From assembly GCF_000374485.1 (NCBI RefSeq), contig NZ_KB894495.1, positions 124,001 through 188,000 of the forward strand: a stretch of 64,000 nt of DNA, in the 5' to 3' direction. A program made the position numbers and the translations under genes. Under the pieces are notes generated by a model. It worked only from the letters and a program-made list of their open reading frames with translations. It searched no databases and was not told where the DNA came from. Positions 9,911 to 19,063 of the stretch are shown piece after piece. The DNA comes from Algicola sagamiensis DSM 14643 (GTDB lineage Bacteria > Pseudomonadota > Gammaproteobacteria > Enterobacterales > Alteromonadaceae). How positions within the stretch are numbered: position 1 is the stretch's first letter; each line of letters opens with the position of its first letter.

Positions 9911-10155
9911 ATGGGCTCCTTTTCAATACGAAGTGTTCCTGTTGCATATCCGCTAACCATAGATATAAAATCATGCATTGTACAGTTATCATACTATGTA
10001 TAAGCCATTTTTTCATGGGCAGTGACTTTCATTTGAGATTGTGAATACACAAATTGAAACAATTCTTTTGGATGAGATATCGACAGACCTTTGCCTTTCA
10101 ACCTCCCTGTGAGTAATATCGTGCTCTTTGCGAATAAAAATTTGAGGGTAGGAAA

Positions 10156-12231
10156 TTGAGAAAGCGACTTTCATTACTGTCTGCGGGTGTTCTTCTCGCA
10201 TTAGGGATCAGTGGTTGTTCAGCGCCACACCAAGAAACAGTGGTTCACCATGAAAAAAATAAAGTTGTACAGAAACAAGCGCTTGGTTCAGGTATTTTCA
10301 AATCAAATATGGATTTATCTGTTCGCCCACAGGATGACTTTTTTGGCTATGTAAATGGTGGTTGGTTGAAAACCCACGAATTGCCAGCGGATAAGTCCCG
10401 TGATGGTGCTTTCATGGAACTGCACGAGCAGTCCGTTAAGAATATGAAAGCCATTATTACCGAGCTATCCAAAAACCCGAATGCCTCTTCAGTGAAAGAA
10501 GCGAAGCAAATTGCTGATTTGTATAACAGCTATATGGATGAAGCGCACTTAACAAAACTGGGCACGAAGCCGATTCAGCCTTTCTTAAAAGAAATTGCAT
10601 CACTCTCTGATAAAGCACAATTAAGTGCACTTTTTGGTAAAATGGGGCTTATTCATGTTGATAACCCATTAGGTTGGTATGTTCATTCAGACGCAAAGAA
10701 CTCTGGTACGAATACAATTTACTTCTACCAATCGGGTCTAGGTCTTCCAGATAGAGACTATTACTTTAATCAAGGTGAGAAGTTCGACACTATCCGTAAA
10801 GCCTACCAAACATATGTGGCAGAACTATTCTCGGCTGCAAAATACCCTGATGCTGACAATGCAGCAAAGCGTATTTATGCATTAGAAGAAAAAATTGCCA
10901 AACATCAATGGACGAAGGTCGAGAACCGCGACAGCGATAAAACATATAACAAGCTTTCTTCAGATAAAATTGAAGCAATGTTGGGTGATATCAGCTGGGC
11001 GGATTATACGCAGGCAATGGGGATTCAACTGGATGAAGCCATTATTTCTCAGCCAAGTTACCTTGAAGGCCTTGCAAAGGTATTCTCAGAAACTGATTTA
11101 CAAACATGGAAAGATTACCTTTCTCTTCAATATATTAGCGGCTTTTCGGGTTCAATGGGAACAGAATTTGAAAAGATCAGCTTCGAATATTATGGCAAAA
11201 CGTTGAGTGGCCAGCAGGAAATGCGTCCACGCTGGAAACGCGGGATCAGTCGTGTGAATTCACTCTTGGGTGAAGCAATGGGTAAAGTGTATGTCGATCG
11301 TCACTTTAAACCCGAAGCAAAAGAACGCATGGAAAATCTCGTGAGTAACCTGATCAAAGCCTATGAAAAGGGGATCAAAGGTTTGGAATGGATGTCAGAA
11401 GAAACGAAAGAACGTGCTTTGGTTAAACTCAGCAAGTTCAAGACGAAGATTGGTTACCCAGATAAATGGAAAGACTACTCTGATTTGACGATTAAATCGG
11501 ATGATCTTGTCGGGAACCAAGTTCGCTATTCGATGTGGCGTAGCCAAGATAGCCTCAAAGATATCGGCGAGCCTGTGGATCGTGATAAATGGTTGATGAC
11601 ACCACAAACTGTGAACGCATATTATTTGCCGACAGGTAATGAAATCGTTTTCCCAGCAGCAATTCTACAACCGCCGTTTTTCAATCTAGATGCAGAAGAC
11701 GCGGTCAACTATGGGGCGATTGGTGCAGTAATTGGTCATGAAATTGGCCACGGGTTCGATGATCAAGGTGCAAAATACGATGGTGATGGTAACTTGCAAA
11801 ACTGGTGGGCTGAGAAAGATCTAAGCGAATTCCAAAAACGTGGTAAAGCGTTAGTGGATCGGTTTAACAGCTTTAAACCATTTGACGATGCGCATGTCAA
11901 TGGTGAGCTGACACTCGGTGAAAATATCGGTGACCTTGGCGGGGTGACCATTGCTTATGAAGCTTATAAAATGTCATTGAATGGTAAAGCATCACCTAAA
12001 ATCGATGGTTTCACTGGTGAACAGCGCTTCTACATCGGATATGCGCAAGCATGGAAAGTAAAAGCAAGAGAGAAAGTCGCACGACAGTTATTGTTAACTG
12101 ATCCACACTCCCCACCTCGTTATCGTGTCAATGGCATATTGCCAAACGTTCCTGCGTTTTATGAAGCATTTAGCGTCAAAGAAGGGGATAAGATGTATTT
12201 ATCACCCAATGAACGCGTAAAAATTTGGTAA
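10156..12231 (+). CDS. pepO: M13 family zinc metallopeptidase, lipoprotein (PepO-like)
   Basis: Neprilysin-like endopeptidase of 691 residues, predicted to be anchored as a lipoprotein: the N-terminal signal ends in LALGISGC with the lipobox Cys near residue 21. The M13 N-terminal domain starts at about residue 55 (RPQDDFFGYVNGGWLK). The zinc site is VIGHEIGHGFDDQG (HEXXH) with the third ligand in GENIGDLGG, and the C-terminal DPHSPPRYRVNG and NERVKIW are typical. The start is TTG at 10156; no better in-frame ATG precedes the signal. It probably degrades peptides in the periplasm. A terminator separates it from a second M13 gene. Confidence 0.93.
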   Translation: MRKRLSLLSAGVLLALGISGCSAPHQETVVHHEKNKVVQKQALGSGIFKSNMDLSVRPQDDFFGYVNGGWLKTHELPADKSRDGAFMELHEQSVKNMKAIITELSKNPNASSVKEAKQIADLYNSYMDEAHLTKLGTKPIQPFLKEIASLSDKAQLSALFGKMGLIHVDNPLGWYVHSDAKNSGTNTIYFYQSGLGLPDRDYYFNQGEKFDTIRKAYQTYVAELFSAAKYPDADNAAKRIYALEEKIAKHQWTKVENRDSDKTYNKLSSDKIEAMLGDISWADYTQAMGIQLDEAIISQPSYLEGLAKVFSETDLQTWKDYLSLQYISGFSGSMGTEFEKISFEYYGKTLSGQQEMRPRWKRGISRVNSLLGEAMGKVYVDRHFKPEAKERMENLVSNLIKAYEKGIKGLEWMSEETKERALVKLSKFKTKIGYPDKWKDYSDLTIKSDDLVGNQVRYSMWRSQDSLKDIGEPVDRDKWLMTPQTVNAYYLPTGNEIVFPAAILQPPFFNLDAEDAVNYGAIGAVIGHEIGHGFDDQGAKYDGDGNLQNWWAEKDLSEFQKRGKALVDRFNSFKPFDDAHVNGELTLGENIGDLGGVTIAYEAYKMSLNGKASPKIDGFTGEQRFYIGYAQAWKVKAREKVARQLLLTDPHSPPRYRVNGILPNVPAFYEAFSVKEGDKMYLSPNERVKIW

Positions 12232-12242
12232 AACAATGAGTT

Positions 12243-12272
12243 AAAAAGCCCCTATGTAAAGGGGCTTTTTAT
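12243..12272 (+). terminator. Terminator between the two M13 peptidase genes
   Basis: The stem AAAAAGCCCC/GGGGCTTTTT with an 8-nt loop, followed by ATTT, lies directly after the first peptidase gene. It ends only a few bases before the first possible start codon of the second. Confidence 0.9.
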
Positions 12273-12277
12273 TTGAT

Positions 12278-14356
12278 ATGATTTTGTCAATTTTTCGACT
12301 AATTTTAATGTTCATGATGAAAATGATACCCAAGCTTGTTGTATGGATGGTGTTTTTTCTGCCATTGTCCATATCTGCAACAACGCTTCATTCCTATGCT
12401 GGGACACAACTTGTTTCAGGTATTGTTCGAGATAACTTCGATCAAAAAACACGCCCACAAGATAATTTCTACCAATACGTCAATGGTGGTTGGCTTCACT
12501 CTTTCAAATTACCTGACGATAAGTCGAGATATGGAACATTTGACGAATTACAAGAGCAGTCTAAGCGTGATGTGCAATCAATTCTTCTGAGTCTGGGAAA
12601 GAAAAAATCCATCTCAGCAGAAGAGAAGAAAGCATTGGCCGCTTATCAGGCATTTATGGATTTGAAGAAACTGGATCAATTAGGCGCATCTCCAATTCAA
12701 CCGCTTCTTGCTGAAATTAATAAAATTCAAGATAAAAAGTCTTTGAGCGCGCAAATTGCTAAATCATTGGAGTATGGTGTTGAAACACCACTAACTTGGT
12801 TTGTAATGCCCGATAAAAGAGATTCAATGAAGAATCAAGTCTATTTCCATCAATCCGGTTTAGGTTTACCAGATAGGGATTATTATCTTGAGCAGTCTCC
12901 ACGTTTTAATGCTATTCGGAACGCTTATCTCAACTATATGGAAGACATGCTGAAACTGGCTGGATATTCTTCGGTAAAAGCATCAGCAGAGCGAGTGTTG
13001 GCACTTGAGACTCAAATTGCAGAAGTACAATGGTCTCGTGTGGAGAATCGGCAATCGGACAAGACGTATAATCTAAGAAAAACTTCTGAGTTAGCTCGTG
13101 TGATGAATGTGATGAATTGGCAAGCGATGAGCCAGGTCTGGCAACTTGAAAACCACACTGAAGTTGTGATTCATCAACCATCTTATATTCGTGGTCTTGC
13201 TCAGATTTTCAAAAAAACAGATTTACAGAGCTGGAAAGATTATCTTGCACTTCGAACAGTGAGTGCATTTGCAAAATACTTGAGTGCTGAATTTGTCCTG
13301 AGGGACTTTGAATTTTATGGAAAAGTATTACGTGGTGTAACGATGTTGAAACCTCGTTGGGAACGAGGGGTGGAACATACAAATCAGATTATTGGCCAGG
13401 CAGTTGGAAAAGCATATGTGAAAAAGCACTTTAGGCCAGAAGCAAAAGCGAGAATGGACAAGATGGTAAAAAACCTGACGCGTGCTTACACAAAGACGAT
13501 CCAACGCCTTGATTGGATGAGTGAAGAAACGAAAAATAGAGCCTTGGTTAAACTAGAAAAGTTTCGTCCAATGATTGGCTTCCCTGAAAAATGGGAAGAT
13601 TACAGCGCTCTAGAGCTTCGTCCTGATGATTTGTTTGGTAACTATCAACGCTCTGTAAAGTGGTTTTATAATCGTTCTCGAGAGGACTTGAGTAAACCTG
13701 TGGATCGGACTCGTTGGATAATTAATCCGCAACTTGTGAATGCAGGGTATAATCCGACGACAAATCAAATTTTCTTCCCGGCAGGCATTTTACAGCCACC
13801 ATTCTTTAATGTGAAAGCGGATGATGCAGTGAATTATGGCGCAATTGGTACAGCAATTGGCCATGAGATAAGCCATGGGTTTGATGATCAGGGAGCGCAG
13901 TATGATGGAGATGGTAATCTGAAAAACTGGTGGACGAGTCAAGATAAAGCAGAATTTGAAAAGCGAAGTCAAAGACTGATTGATCAATTCAATAAGTTTT
14001 ACCCATTCCGAGATGCCCATGTGAATGGCGAATTAACACTTGGAGAAAATATTGGTGATTTAAGCGGTGTGATTATTGCTTTTGAGGCTTACAAAATGTC
14101 TTTGAAGGGCAAAAAGTCACGAGTGATAGATGGTTTTACTGGAGAGCAACGCTTTTTTCTGGGCTTTGCTCAGATCTGGAGAAATGTTTACCGAGAGGCC
14201 GCGCTACGGAAAAGGCTTCGGACAGATTCTCATGCGCCGCCACAGTACCGGGTGTTGGGTACTTTAAAAAATGTCCCTGCTTTTTATCAAGCATTCGATG
14301 TTAAAAATACAGATAAAATGTATTTGAAGCCAGAAGATCGGGTCATTATCTGGTAA
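12278..14356 (+). CDS. M13 family zinc metallopeptidase, secreted paralog
   Basis: Second neprilysin-like peptidase and close paralog of its upstream neighbour. It has the same domain order (RPQDNFYQYVNGGW start), zinc motif GHEISHGFDDQG, third ligand in GENIGDLSG, and ending SHAPPQYRVLG then PEDRVIIW. Unlike the first copy it has a plain Sec signal (hydrophobic LVVWMVFFLPLSISA) and no lipobox Cys, so it should be soluble in the periplasm or exported. The start is uncertain: ATGs at 12278, 12308, 12314, 12317 and 12323 all precede the signal core and none has a clear SD sequence. The pair looks like a tandem duplication with changed localisation. Confidence 0.9.
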   Translation: MILSIFRLILMFMMKMIPKLVVWMVFFLPLSISATTLHSYAGTQLVSGIVRDNFDQKTRPQDNFYQYVNGGWLHSFKLPDDKSRYGTFDELQEQSKRDVQSILLSLGKKKSISAEEKKALAAYQAFMDLKKLDQLGASPIQPLLAEINKIQDKKSLSAQIAKSLEYGVETPLTWFVMPDKRDSMKNQVYFHQSGLGLPDRDYYLEQSPRFNAIRNAYLNYMEDMLKLAGYSSVKASAERVLALETQIAEVQWSRVENRQSDKTYNLRKTSELARVMNVMNWQAMSQVWQLENHTEVVIHQPSYIRGLAQIFKKTDLQSWKDYLALRTVSAFAKYLSAEFVLRDFEFYGKVLRGVTMLKPRWERGVEHTNQIIGQAVGKAYVKKHFRPEAKARMDKMVKNLTRAYTKTIQRLDWMSEETKNRALVKLEKFRPMIGFPEKWEDYSALELRPDDLFGNYQRSVKWFYNRSREDLSKPVDRTRWIINPQLVNAGYNPTTNQIFFPAGILQPPFFNVKADDAVNYGAIGTAIGHEISHGFDDQGAQYDGDGNLKNWWTSQDKAEFEKRSQRLIDQFNKFYPFRDAHVNGELTLGENIGDLSGVIIAFEAYKMSLKGKKSRVIDGFTGEQRFFLGFAQIWRNVYREAALRKRLRTDSHAPPQYRVLGTLKNVPAFYQAFDVKNTDKMYLKPEDRVIIW

Positions 14357-14680
14357 ATCTGAAAGGCGGTGGTATGTTTTTGTTTGCAGAAGTAGAAACA
14401 GAACACCGCTGACAGGCGATTTATCGCAAATCTATCTATGCTAAAGAGGTTATCAGTCTTTATGTTTACTTTTAAGTGACAGTTAAGGCGATCGAGCGAC
14501 CAATATCAGTACAAATTGTACAAAAGTTGATGAGTATTCATGAGATTTATACTGAATATAAGTTCAACGACGGACCGTGTCGTTTAAAATATAGGATAAA
14601 CCCCTTATAATTCACGGTCTAATTGGATTAAGTGGATGGGTGCTGTTTGGCAAAACGGCCCAATTGAAGAGGATACTATC
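14357..14680 (+). promoter_or_regulatory. acnB upstream region with promoter and palindromes
   Basis: This 324-nt stretch has no gene. It contains a perfect 13-bp palindrome GTACAAATTGTAC (14509-14521), a second palindrome AACGAC-N7-GTCGTT (14566-14584), and a -10 like TATAAT (14606-14611) whose expected -35 position falls on the edge of the second palindrome. GGACCGTG (14572-14579) and CACGGTC (14613-14619) form an inverted repeat flanking the promoter. Together these suggest regulated acnB transcription; the regulator is unknown. Confidence 0.5.
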
Positions 14681-17278
14681 GTGCTTCAAGAATATCGTAA
14701 ACACGTTGAAGAGCGTGCTCAAGAAGGGGTGGTTCCTAAACCACTCGACGCGCAACAGGTCGCTGACCTTATCGAACTTATCAAAAATCCGCCAGCAGGC
14801 GAAGAATCTTTTCTGATCGACTTACTTGAAAACCGTATTCCACCAGGCGTGGATGATGCCGCTTATGTGAAAGCTGGTTTTCTTGCTGCTGTTGCAAAAG
14901 GAGAGGCATCATCGCCAATCCTCACGAAAGAACGTGCGACAGAGCTACTTGGCACAATGCTTGGTGGCTACAATATCGAGCCAATGATTGATTTGCTCGA
15001 TGATGAAGCGCTTGCGCCTATCGCAGCGAAAGGCTTGTCGCATACATTGCTCATGTTTGATCGCTTCTATGACGTAGAAGAAAAAGCAAAAGCGGGGAAC
15101 AAACACGCACAGCAAGTTGTTCAGTCTTGGGCAGATGCTGAGTGGTTTACTGAGCGTCAAGAAATAGCTGAAAAGCTCACAATGACCGTCTTTAAAGTCT
15201 CTGGCGAAACAAACACAGATGATTTGTCTCCAGCACCAGATGCCTGGTCTCGTCCGGACATTCCTCTTCATGCATTGGCTATGCTTAAAATGCCACGTGA
15301 TGGCATCAAGCCAGATCAAGAAGGAACGGTTGGTCCAATCAAACAAATTGAAGAGCTACAAGCAAAAGGTCATCAGCTGGTTTATGTTGGTGATGTTGTT
15401 GGGACGGGCTCTTCTCGTAAGTCTGCGACAAACTCCGTATTATGGTTCATGGGTGAAGATATCCCAAATGTACCAAACAAACGCGCTGGCGGCTTATGTC
15501 TAGGAGGTAAAATTGCACCTATCTTCTTCAATACAATGGAAGACTCAGGTGCGTTACCAATCGAGCTGGACGTGAGCAAACTGAATATGGGTGATGTGAT
15601 TGATATTTTCCCATATGAAGGTGTCGTCAAGCGTCATGGTACAGATGAAGTGATGTCTGAGTTCACTCTCAAATCAGATGTGCTGCTTGATGAAGTCCGT
15701 GCTGGTGGCCGTATTCCACTGATTATCGGTCGAGGTTTGACAACGCGTGCGCGTGAATCACTTGGCCTAGAGCCATCGACTGTTTTCCGCGCGTCTGTTC
15801 AGGTTGCTGACACAGGTAAAGGCTATACGCTTGCGCAGAAGATGGTTGGTAAAGCGTGTGGTGTTGAAGGTATTCGTCCAGGTCAGTACTGTGAGCCAAA
15901 AATGACAACTGTTGGCTCTCAGGATACAACTGGACCGATGACGCGTGATGAGCTCAAAGACTTAGCTTGTCTTGGCTTCTCAGCTGATTTGGTCATGCAG
16001 TCTTTCTGTCATACAGCCGCTTATCCGAAGCCAGTTGATGTAAATACACACCATACATTGCCTGACTTCATCATGAACCGTGCAGGTGTTTCACTTCGTC
16101 CAGGTGATGGGGTTATTCACTCTTGGTTGAACCGCATGTTGTTGCCAGACACTGTTGGTACCGGTGGTGATTCACACACACGCTTCCCACTTGGTATTTC
16201 TTTCCCTGCAGGTTCTGGCCTTGTTGCTTTCGCAGCAGCGACAGGCGTAATGCCTCTGGATATGCCTGAGTCTGTATTGGTTCGTTTTAAAGGTGAAATG
16301 CAACCAGGAATTACTTTGCGTGATTTGGTTCATGCAATCCCTTATTATGCAATCCAGCAAGGTCTACTCACTGTAGAGAAGCAAGGCAAGAAGAATATCT
16401 TCTCTGGCCGTGTATTAGAAATCGAAGGTCTTGAGCATTTAACTGCGGAGCAGGCATTCGAACTATCTGATGCATCAGCAGAGCGAAGTGCGGCTGGTTG
16501 TACAATCACATTGTCGGATGACTCAGTTACAGAATATCTTGAATCAAACATCGTCATGTTGAAGTGGATGATTTCGGAAGGATATGGTGACCGTCGTACA
16601 ATCGAAAGACGTATTCAAGCGATGGTCGCATGGCTTGAAAATCCACAGCAAATGCGTGGTGATGCGGATGCGGAATATGCAGCGGTTATCGACATTGACT
16701 TGGCTGATATTAAAGAGCCAATCTTATGTGCACCAAACGATCCTGATGATGCGCGTCTTCTTTCAGAAGTGACAGGTGATAAGATCGATGAAGTTTTCAT
16801 CGGTTCTTGTATGACGAATATTGGTCACTTCCGTGCAGCGGGTAAATTGCTTGATAAATTCAACGGCACTATTCCTACGCGTCTTTGGATTGCACCACCG
16901 ACGAAGATGGACCAGGCTCAGCTTACGGAAGAAGGCTATTATGGTATCTTTGGACGTACAGGTGCGCGTATCGAAATTCCTGGTTGTTCACTATGTATGG
17001 GTAATCAGGCGCGTGTTGCAGATAATGCAACCGTTGTGTCAACTTCAACGCGTAACTTCCCAAACCGTCTTGGTAAAGGTGCAAATGTGTACCTTGCATC
17101 CGCTGAGCTTGCTGCAGTGTCTTCTATTGTCGGTAAATTACCAACACCAGAAGAGTACCTTGCTTACGCAAAAGAAATCGACGCAACAGCGGCAGATACA
17201 TACCGTTATCTCAATTTCCATCAAATGTCGGAATATACCAAAAAGGCGGATGATGTGATCATTCAGCAAGCGGTATAA
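14681..17278 (+). CDS. acnB: Aconitate hydratase B
   Basis: [4Fe-4S] enzyme converting citrate to isocitrate in the TCA cycle; in E. coli the apo-form also binds RNA. With a GTG start at 14681 the protein is 865 residues, the same as E. coli AcnB, and begins [20 protein letters not shown] lies 8 nt upstream of that GTG. The longer version from 14636 adds non-family sequence. Cluster cysteines are visible in GSCMTNIGH and in [31 protein letters not shown]-like sequence marks the swivel domain. It follows the two peptidase genes and is followed by a terminator, then yacL, as in enterobacteria and vibrios. Confidence 0.96.
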   Translation: MLQEYRKHVEERAQEGVVPKPLDAQQVADLIELIKNPPAGEESFLIDLLENRIPPGVDDAAYVKAGFLAAVAKGEASSPILTKERATELLGTMLGGYNIEPMIDLLDDEALAPIAAKGLSHTLLMFDRFYDVEEKAKAGNKHAQQVVQSWADAEWFTERQEIAEKLTMTVFKVSGETNTDDLSPAPDAWSRPDIPLHALAMLKMPRDGIKPDQEGTVGPIKQIEELQAKGHQLVYVGDVVGTGSSRKSATNSVLWFMGEDIPNVPNKRAGGLCLGGKIAPIFFNTMEDSGALPIELDVSKLNMGDVIDIFPYEGVVKRHGTDEVMSEFTLKSDVLLDEVRAGGRIPLIIGRGLTTRARESLGLEPSTVFRASVQVADTGKGYTLAQKMVGKACGVEGIRPGQYCEPKMTTVGSQDTTGPMTRDELKDLACLGFSADLVMQSFCHTAAYPKPVDVNTHHTLPDFIMNRAGVSLRPGDGVIHSWLNRMLLPDTVGTGGDSHTRFPLGISFPAGSGLVAFAAATGVMPLDMPESVLVRFKGEMQPGITLRDLVHAIPYYAIQQGLLTVEKQGKKNIFSGRVLEIEGLEHLTAEQAFELSDASAERSAAGCTITLSDDSVTEYLESNIVMLKWMISEGYGDRRTIERRIQAMVAWLENPQQMRGDADAEYAAVIDIDLADIKEPILCAPNDPDDARLLSEVTGDKIDEVFIGSCMTNIGHFRAAGKLLDKFNGTIPTRLWIAPPTKMDQAQLTEEGYYGIFGRTGARIEIPGCSLCMGNQARVADNATVVSTSTRNFPNRLGKGANVYLASAELAAVSSIVGKLPTPEEYLAYAKEIDATAADTYRYLNFHQMSEYTKKADDVIIQQAV

Positions 17279-17315
17279 AAACTGACTGTATAAATACGGA
17301 ATTAGTATTAAAATG

Positions 17316-17350
17316 AAAAGCCCTGTAGTCGCACTACAGGGCTTTTTTTT
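17316..17350 (+). terminator. Terminator after acnB
   Basis: The long perfect stem AAAAGCCCTGTAGT/ACTACAGGGCTTTT with a 3-nt loop is followed by a run of T residues. Confidence 0.95.
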
Positions 17351-17408
17351 CTACACTCAGAATATGATCCAAAAAGGCATGACGAAAGGCTTGAAGAGGA
17401 ATCAAACG

Positions 17409-17789
17409 ATGGAATATGAATTTATGCATGATCGTGTGAATGGCGGCTATCACGCGAAGTTTTCCGAAGAACATGAGCTGTTCGGCCGCTGGTTACTGGA
17501 TGAAGTTGGTGATGACGTTTCAAATATCGATCAAGTACTCGATACCGCAACAAACCTGAATGGACAAGGTGATGATACGGTGATCCGCGGGAAAGAAATC
17601 AGTCTGAGCCTGAATCATTTGGATGCTTTGGTCAATCATAATATTGCTCAATCTGACTCAGATCTGGCACTGGCCATTGAGAGAGTTGGAGAACCTTTAT
17701 CTGTGGATGAAAATGGAATGACCTCTGCGTGTGGGTTAACGGATTTTACTCATATGATGAAAGAATGGCGTGATTTTGTATCAAATTAA
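17409..17789 (+). CDS. yacL: YacL family protein (UPF0231), function unknown
   Basis: Small acidic cytoplasmic protein of 126 residues that starts MEYEFMHDRVNGGYHAKFS and keeps the conserved core SEEHELFGRWLLDEVG. This family is found next to acnB in many gammaproteobacteria, but its biochemical role is not established. The ATG at 17409 follows GAGG by about 9 nt; in-frame sequence further upstream runs through the acnB terminator and is not coding. Confidence 0.85.
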   Translation: MEYEFMHDRVNGGYHAKFSEEHELFGRWLLDEVGDDVSNIDQVLDTATNLNGQGDDTVIRGKEISLSLNHLDALVNHNIAQSDSDLALAIERVGEPLSVDENGMTSACGLTDFTHMMKEWRDFVSN

Positions 17790-17875
17790 CCTTGATATTA
17801 TGTAGTCGTGAGACTGTATTAAATTAGCAAAATAGTGTTAGGATGCGTGGCTCCTTTTATTGATTTGGTTGCTGT

Positions 17876-18514
17876 ATGAAAATCATTGAGATGGCTGATT
17901 GGCCACGCCGCCAGCATTTTGATATATACGCTGGCAAAGACTTTCCTTATGTTGGTTTCTGTGCCAATGTTGATGTTTCTGCTGCTGTGCCATTTGTAAA
18001 ATCGCACAAGTATTCAATTTTTTCTTTTATCCTCTATGCGATTTCCCGTGCTGCAAATGAAATTCCTGAGTTTCGACAACGGATCCGTGGAGATCAGATC
18101 ATTGAACATGAGGTGATCCACCCTGGATTTATTGTGATGACAGAACAAGAGCCCTTGTTTAGTTTTGCTGAGGTGAAACATCAACTCGAGTTTGAACTAT
18201 TTCATCAGGCTGTGAAAAAAGAAAAAGCACGCGTCAAACCACAGGTGACGCTGGAATTTGATGCGACGAGAGATGATTGCATGTTTACTTCATGCTTACC
18301 TTGGCTTCGTTTCACTTCTTTTACCCACCCAGTTAATATGAAAGAACCAGATACCATCCCAAGAATCTCCTGGGGTAAAATCGAATCGAAGGATGGCATC
18401 ATTGATATGCCCGTCTCTGTACAAGTCCATCATGGGATGATGGATGGTTGGCATATTGCTCAGTTTTATCAAAAACTGGAAAGATATCTGAAAAACCCGA
18501 CCTATCTATTTTAA
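17876..18514 (+). CDS. Chloramphenicol acetyltransferase-like protein
   Basis: CAT-fold acyltransferase of 212 residues. The catalytic histidine motif is present near the C-terminus (VQVHHGMMDGWHIAQFYQ; type A CATs have HHAVCDGFH), as are RQRIRGD and the SCLPWLRFTSFTHP region. A trimeric CoA-dependent O-acetyltransferase is expected. Whether it acts on chloramphenicol or on an endogenous substrate cannot be told from sequence; the chromosomal housekeeping context, with no mobile element nearby, argues against recent acquisition as a resistance gene. It begins 86 nt after yacL and ends 200 nt before glnK. Confidence 0.8.
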   Translation: MKIIEMADWPRRQHFDIYAGKDFPYVGFCANVDVSAAVPFVKSHKYSIFSFILYAISRAANEIPEFRQRIRGDQIIEHEVIHPGFIVMTEQEPLFSFAEVKHQLEFELFHQAVKKEKARVKPQVTLEFDATRDDCMFTSCLPWLRFTSFTHPVNMKEPDTIPRISWGKIESKDGIIDMPVSVQVHHGMMDGWHIAQFYQKLERYLKNPTYLF

Positions 18515-18549
18515 TCGTTTTCTCACCTTCCAAATGAACTCAATAATGC

Positions 18550-18566
18550 TGCGCCAAGATGGGGCA
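18550..18566 (+). promoter_or_regulatory. NtrC-type binding site upstream of glnK
   Basis: TGCGCCAAGATGGGGCA matches the NtrC consensus TGCACCA-N3-TGGTGCA except for one base in each half. It lies about 95 bp upstream of the sigma-54 promoter, a normal enhancer distance. Confidence 0.75.
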
Positions 18567-18660
18567 GTATCATTTTTTCTTTCCCTAATTTGGTGAATTT
18601 TAAATCAACAGTCACTTGTGTGCATTGTTTAACCTATTGAATTTAAATATTATATTCATC

Positions 18661-18677
18661 TTGGCACGTTCCTTTCT
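18661..18677 (+). promoter_or_regulatory. Sigma-54 promoter of glnK-amtB
   Basis: TTGGCACGTTCCTTTCT matches the -24/-12 consensus TGGCACG-N4-TTGCW, with the canonical G of the -12 GC replaced by T. It lies about 40 bp before the glnK start. The sigma-54 gene (rpoN) is also in this window, near 61 kb. Confidence 0.8.
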
Positions 18678-18715
18678 TTATTCTCGCTAGATTGGTCGTC
18701 AATAGGAGCGATGCG

Positions 18716-19054
18716 ATGAAACTAATCAGCGCAATTATCAAGCCATTTAAGCTTGAGGATGTACGAGAGTCCCTTGCCGAAGCAGGCATTGATGGGATGA
18801 CAGTCACAGAAGTCAAAGGCTTTGGCCGCCAGCGAGGTCATACGGAACTATATCGGGGAGCGGAGTACCAAGTTGATTTCTTGCCGAAAGTAAAACTGGA
18901 GATCGCAGCTCAGGCTGAGCAGGTGGATCGGATCTTGGATGTGTTGATGAGCGTCGCACATACCGGGCGAGTGGGAGATGGCAAAGTGTTTGTAATGGAC
19001 TTGGAACAAGTTGTCCGGATCCGAACTGGTGAAACTGATATGGAAGCAATATAG
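18716..19054 (+). CDS. glnK: PII nitrogen regulatory protein GlnK/GlnB
   Basis: Trimeric signal protein that senses 2-oxoglutarate and ATP/ADP and is uridylylated when nitrogen is short. The 112-residue protein starts MKLISAIIKPFKLEDVRE at an ATG with AGGAG upstream. The T-loop GHTELYRGAEYQVDFLPK contains Tyr51, the uridylylation site, and VAHTGRVGDGKVFV is the nucleotide-binding B-loop. Linkage to amtB (9 nt gap) and an NtrC/sigma-54 promoter identify it as the GlnK member, which docks on AmtB to block ammonium import under nitrogen sufficiency. Confidence 0.95.
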   Translation: MKLISAIIKPFKLEDVRESLAEAGIDGMTVTEVKGFGRQRGHTELYRGAEYQVDFLPKVKLEIAAQAEQVDRILDVLMSVAHTGRVGDGKVFVMDLEQVVRIRTGETDMEAI

Positions 19055-19063
19055 GAGGCGATG

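Noticed and set aside
17313-17408. N-terminal extension of yacL
   Set aside because: It would translate through the acnB terminator hairpin; the family starts at MEYEFMHD.
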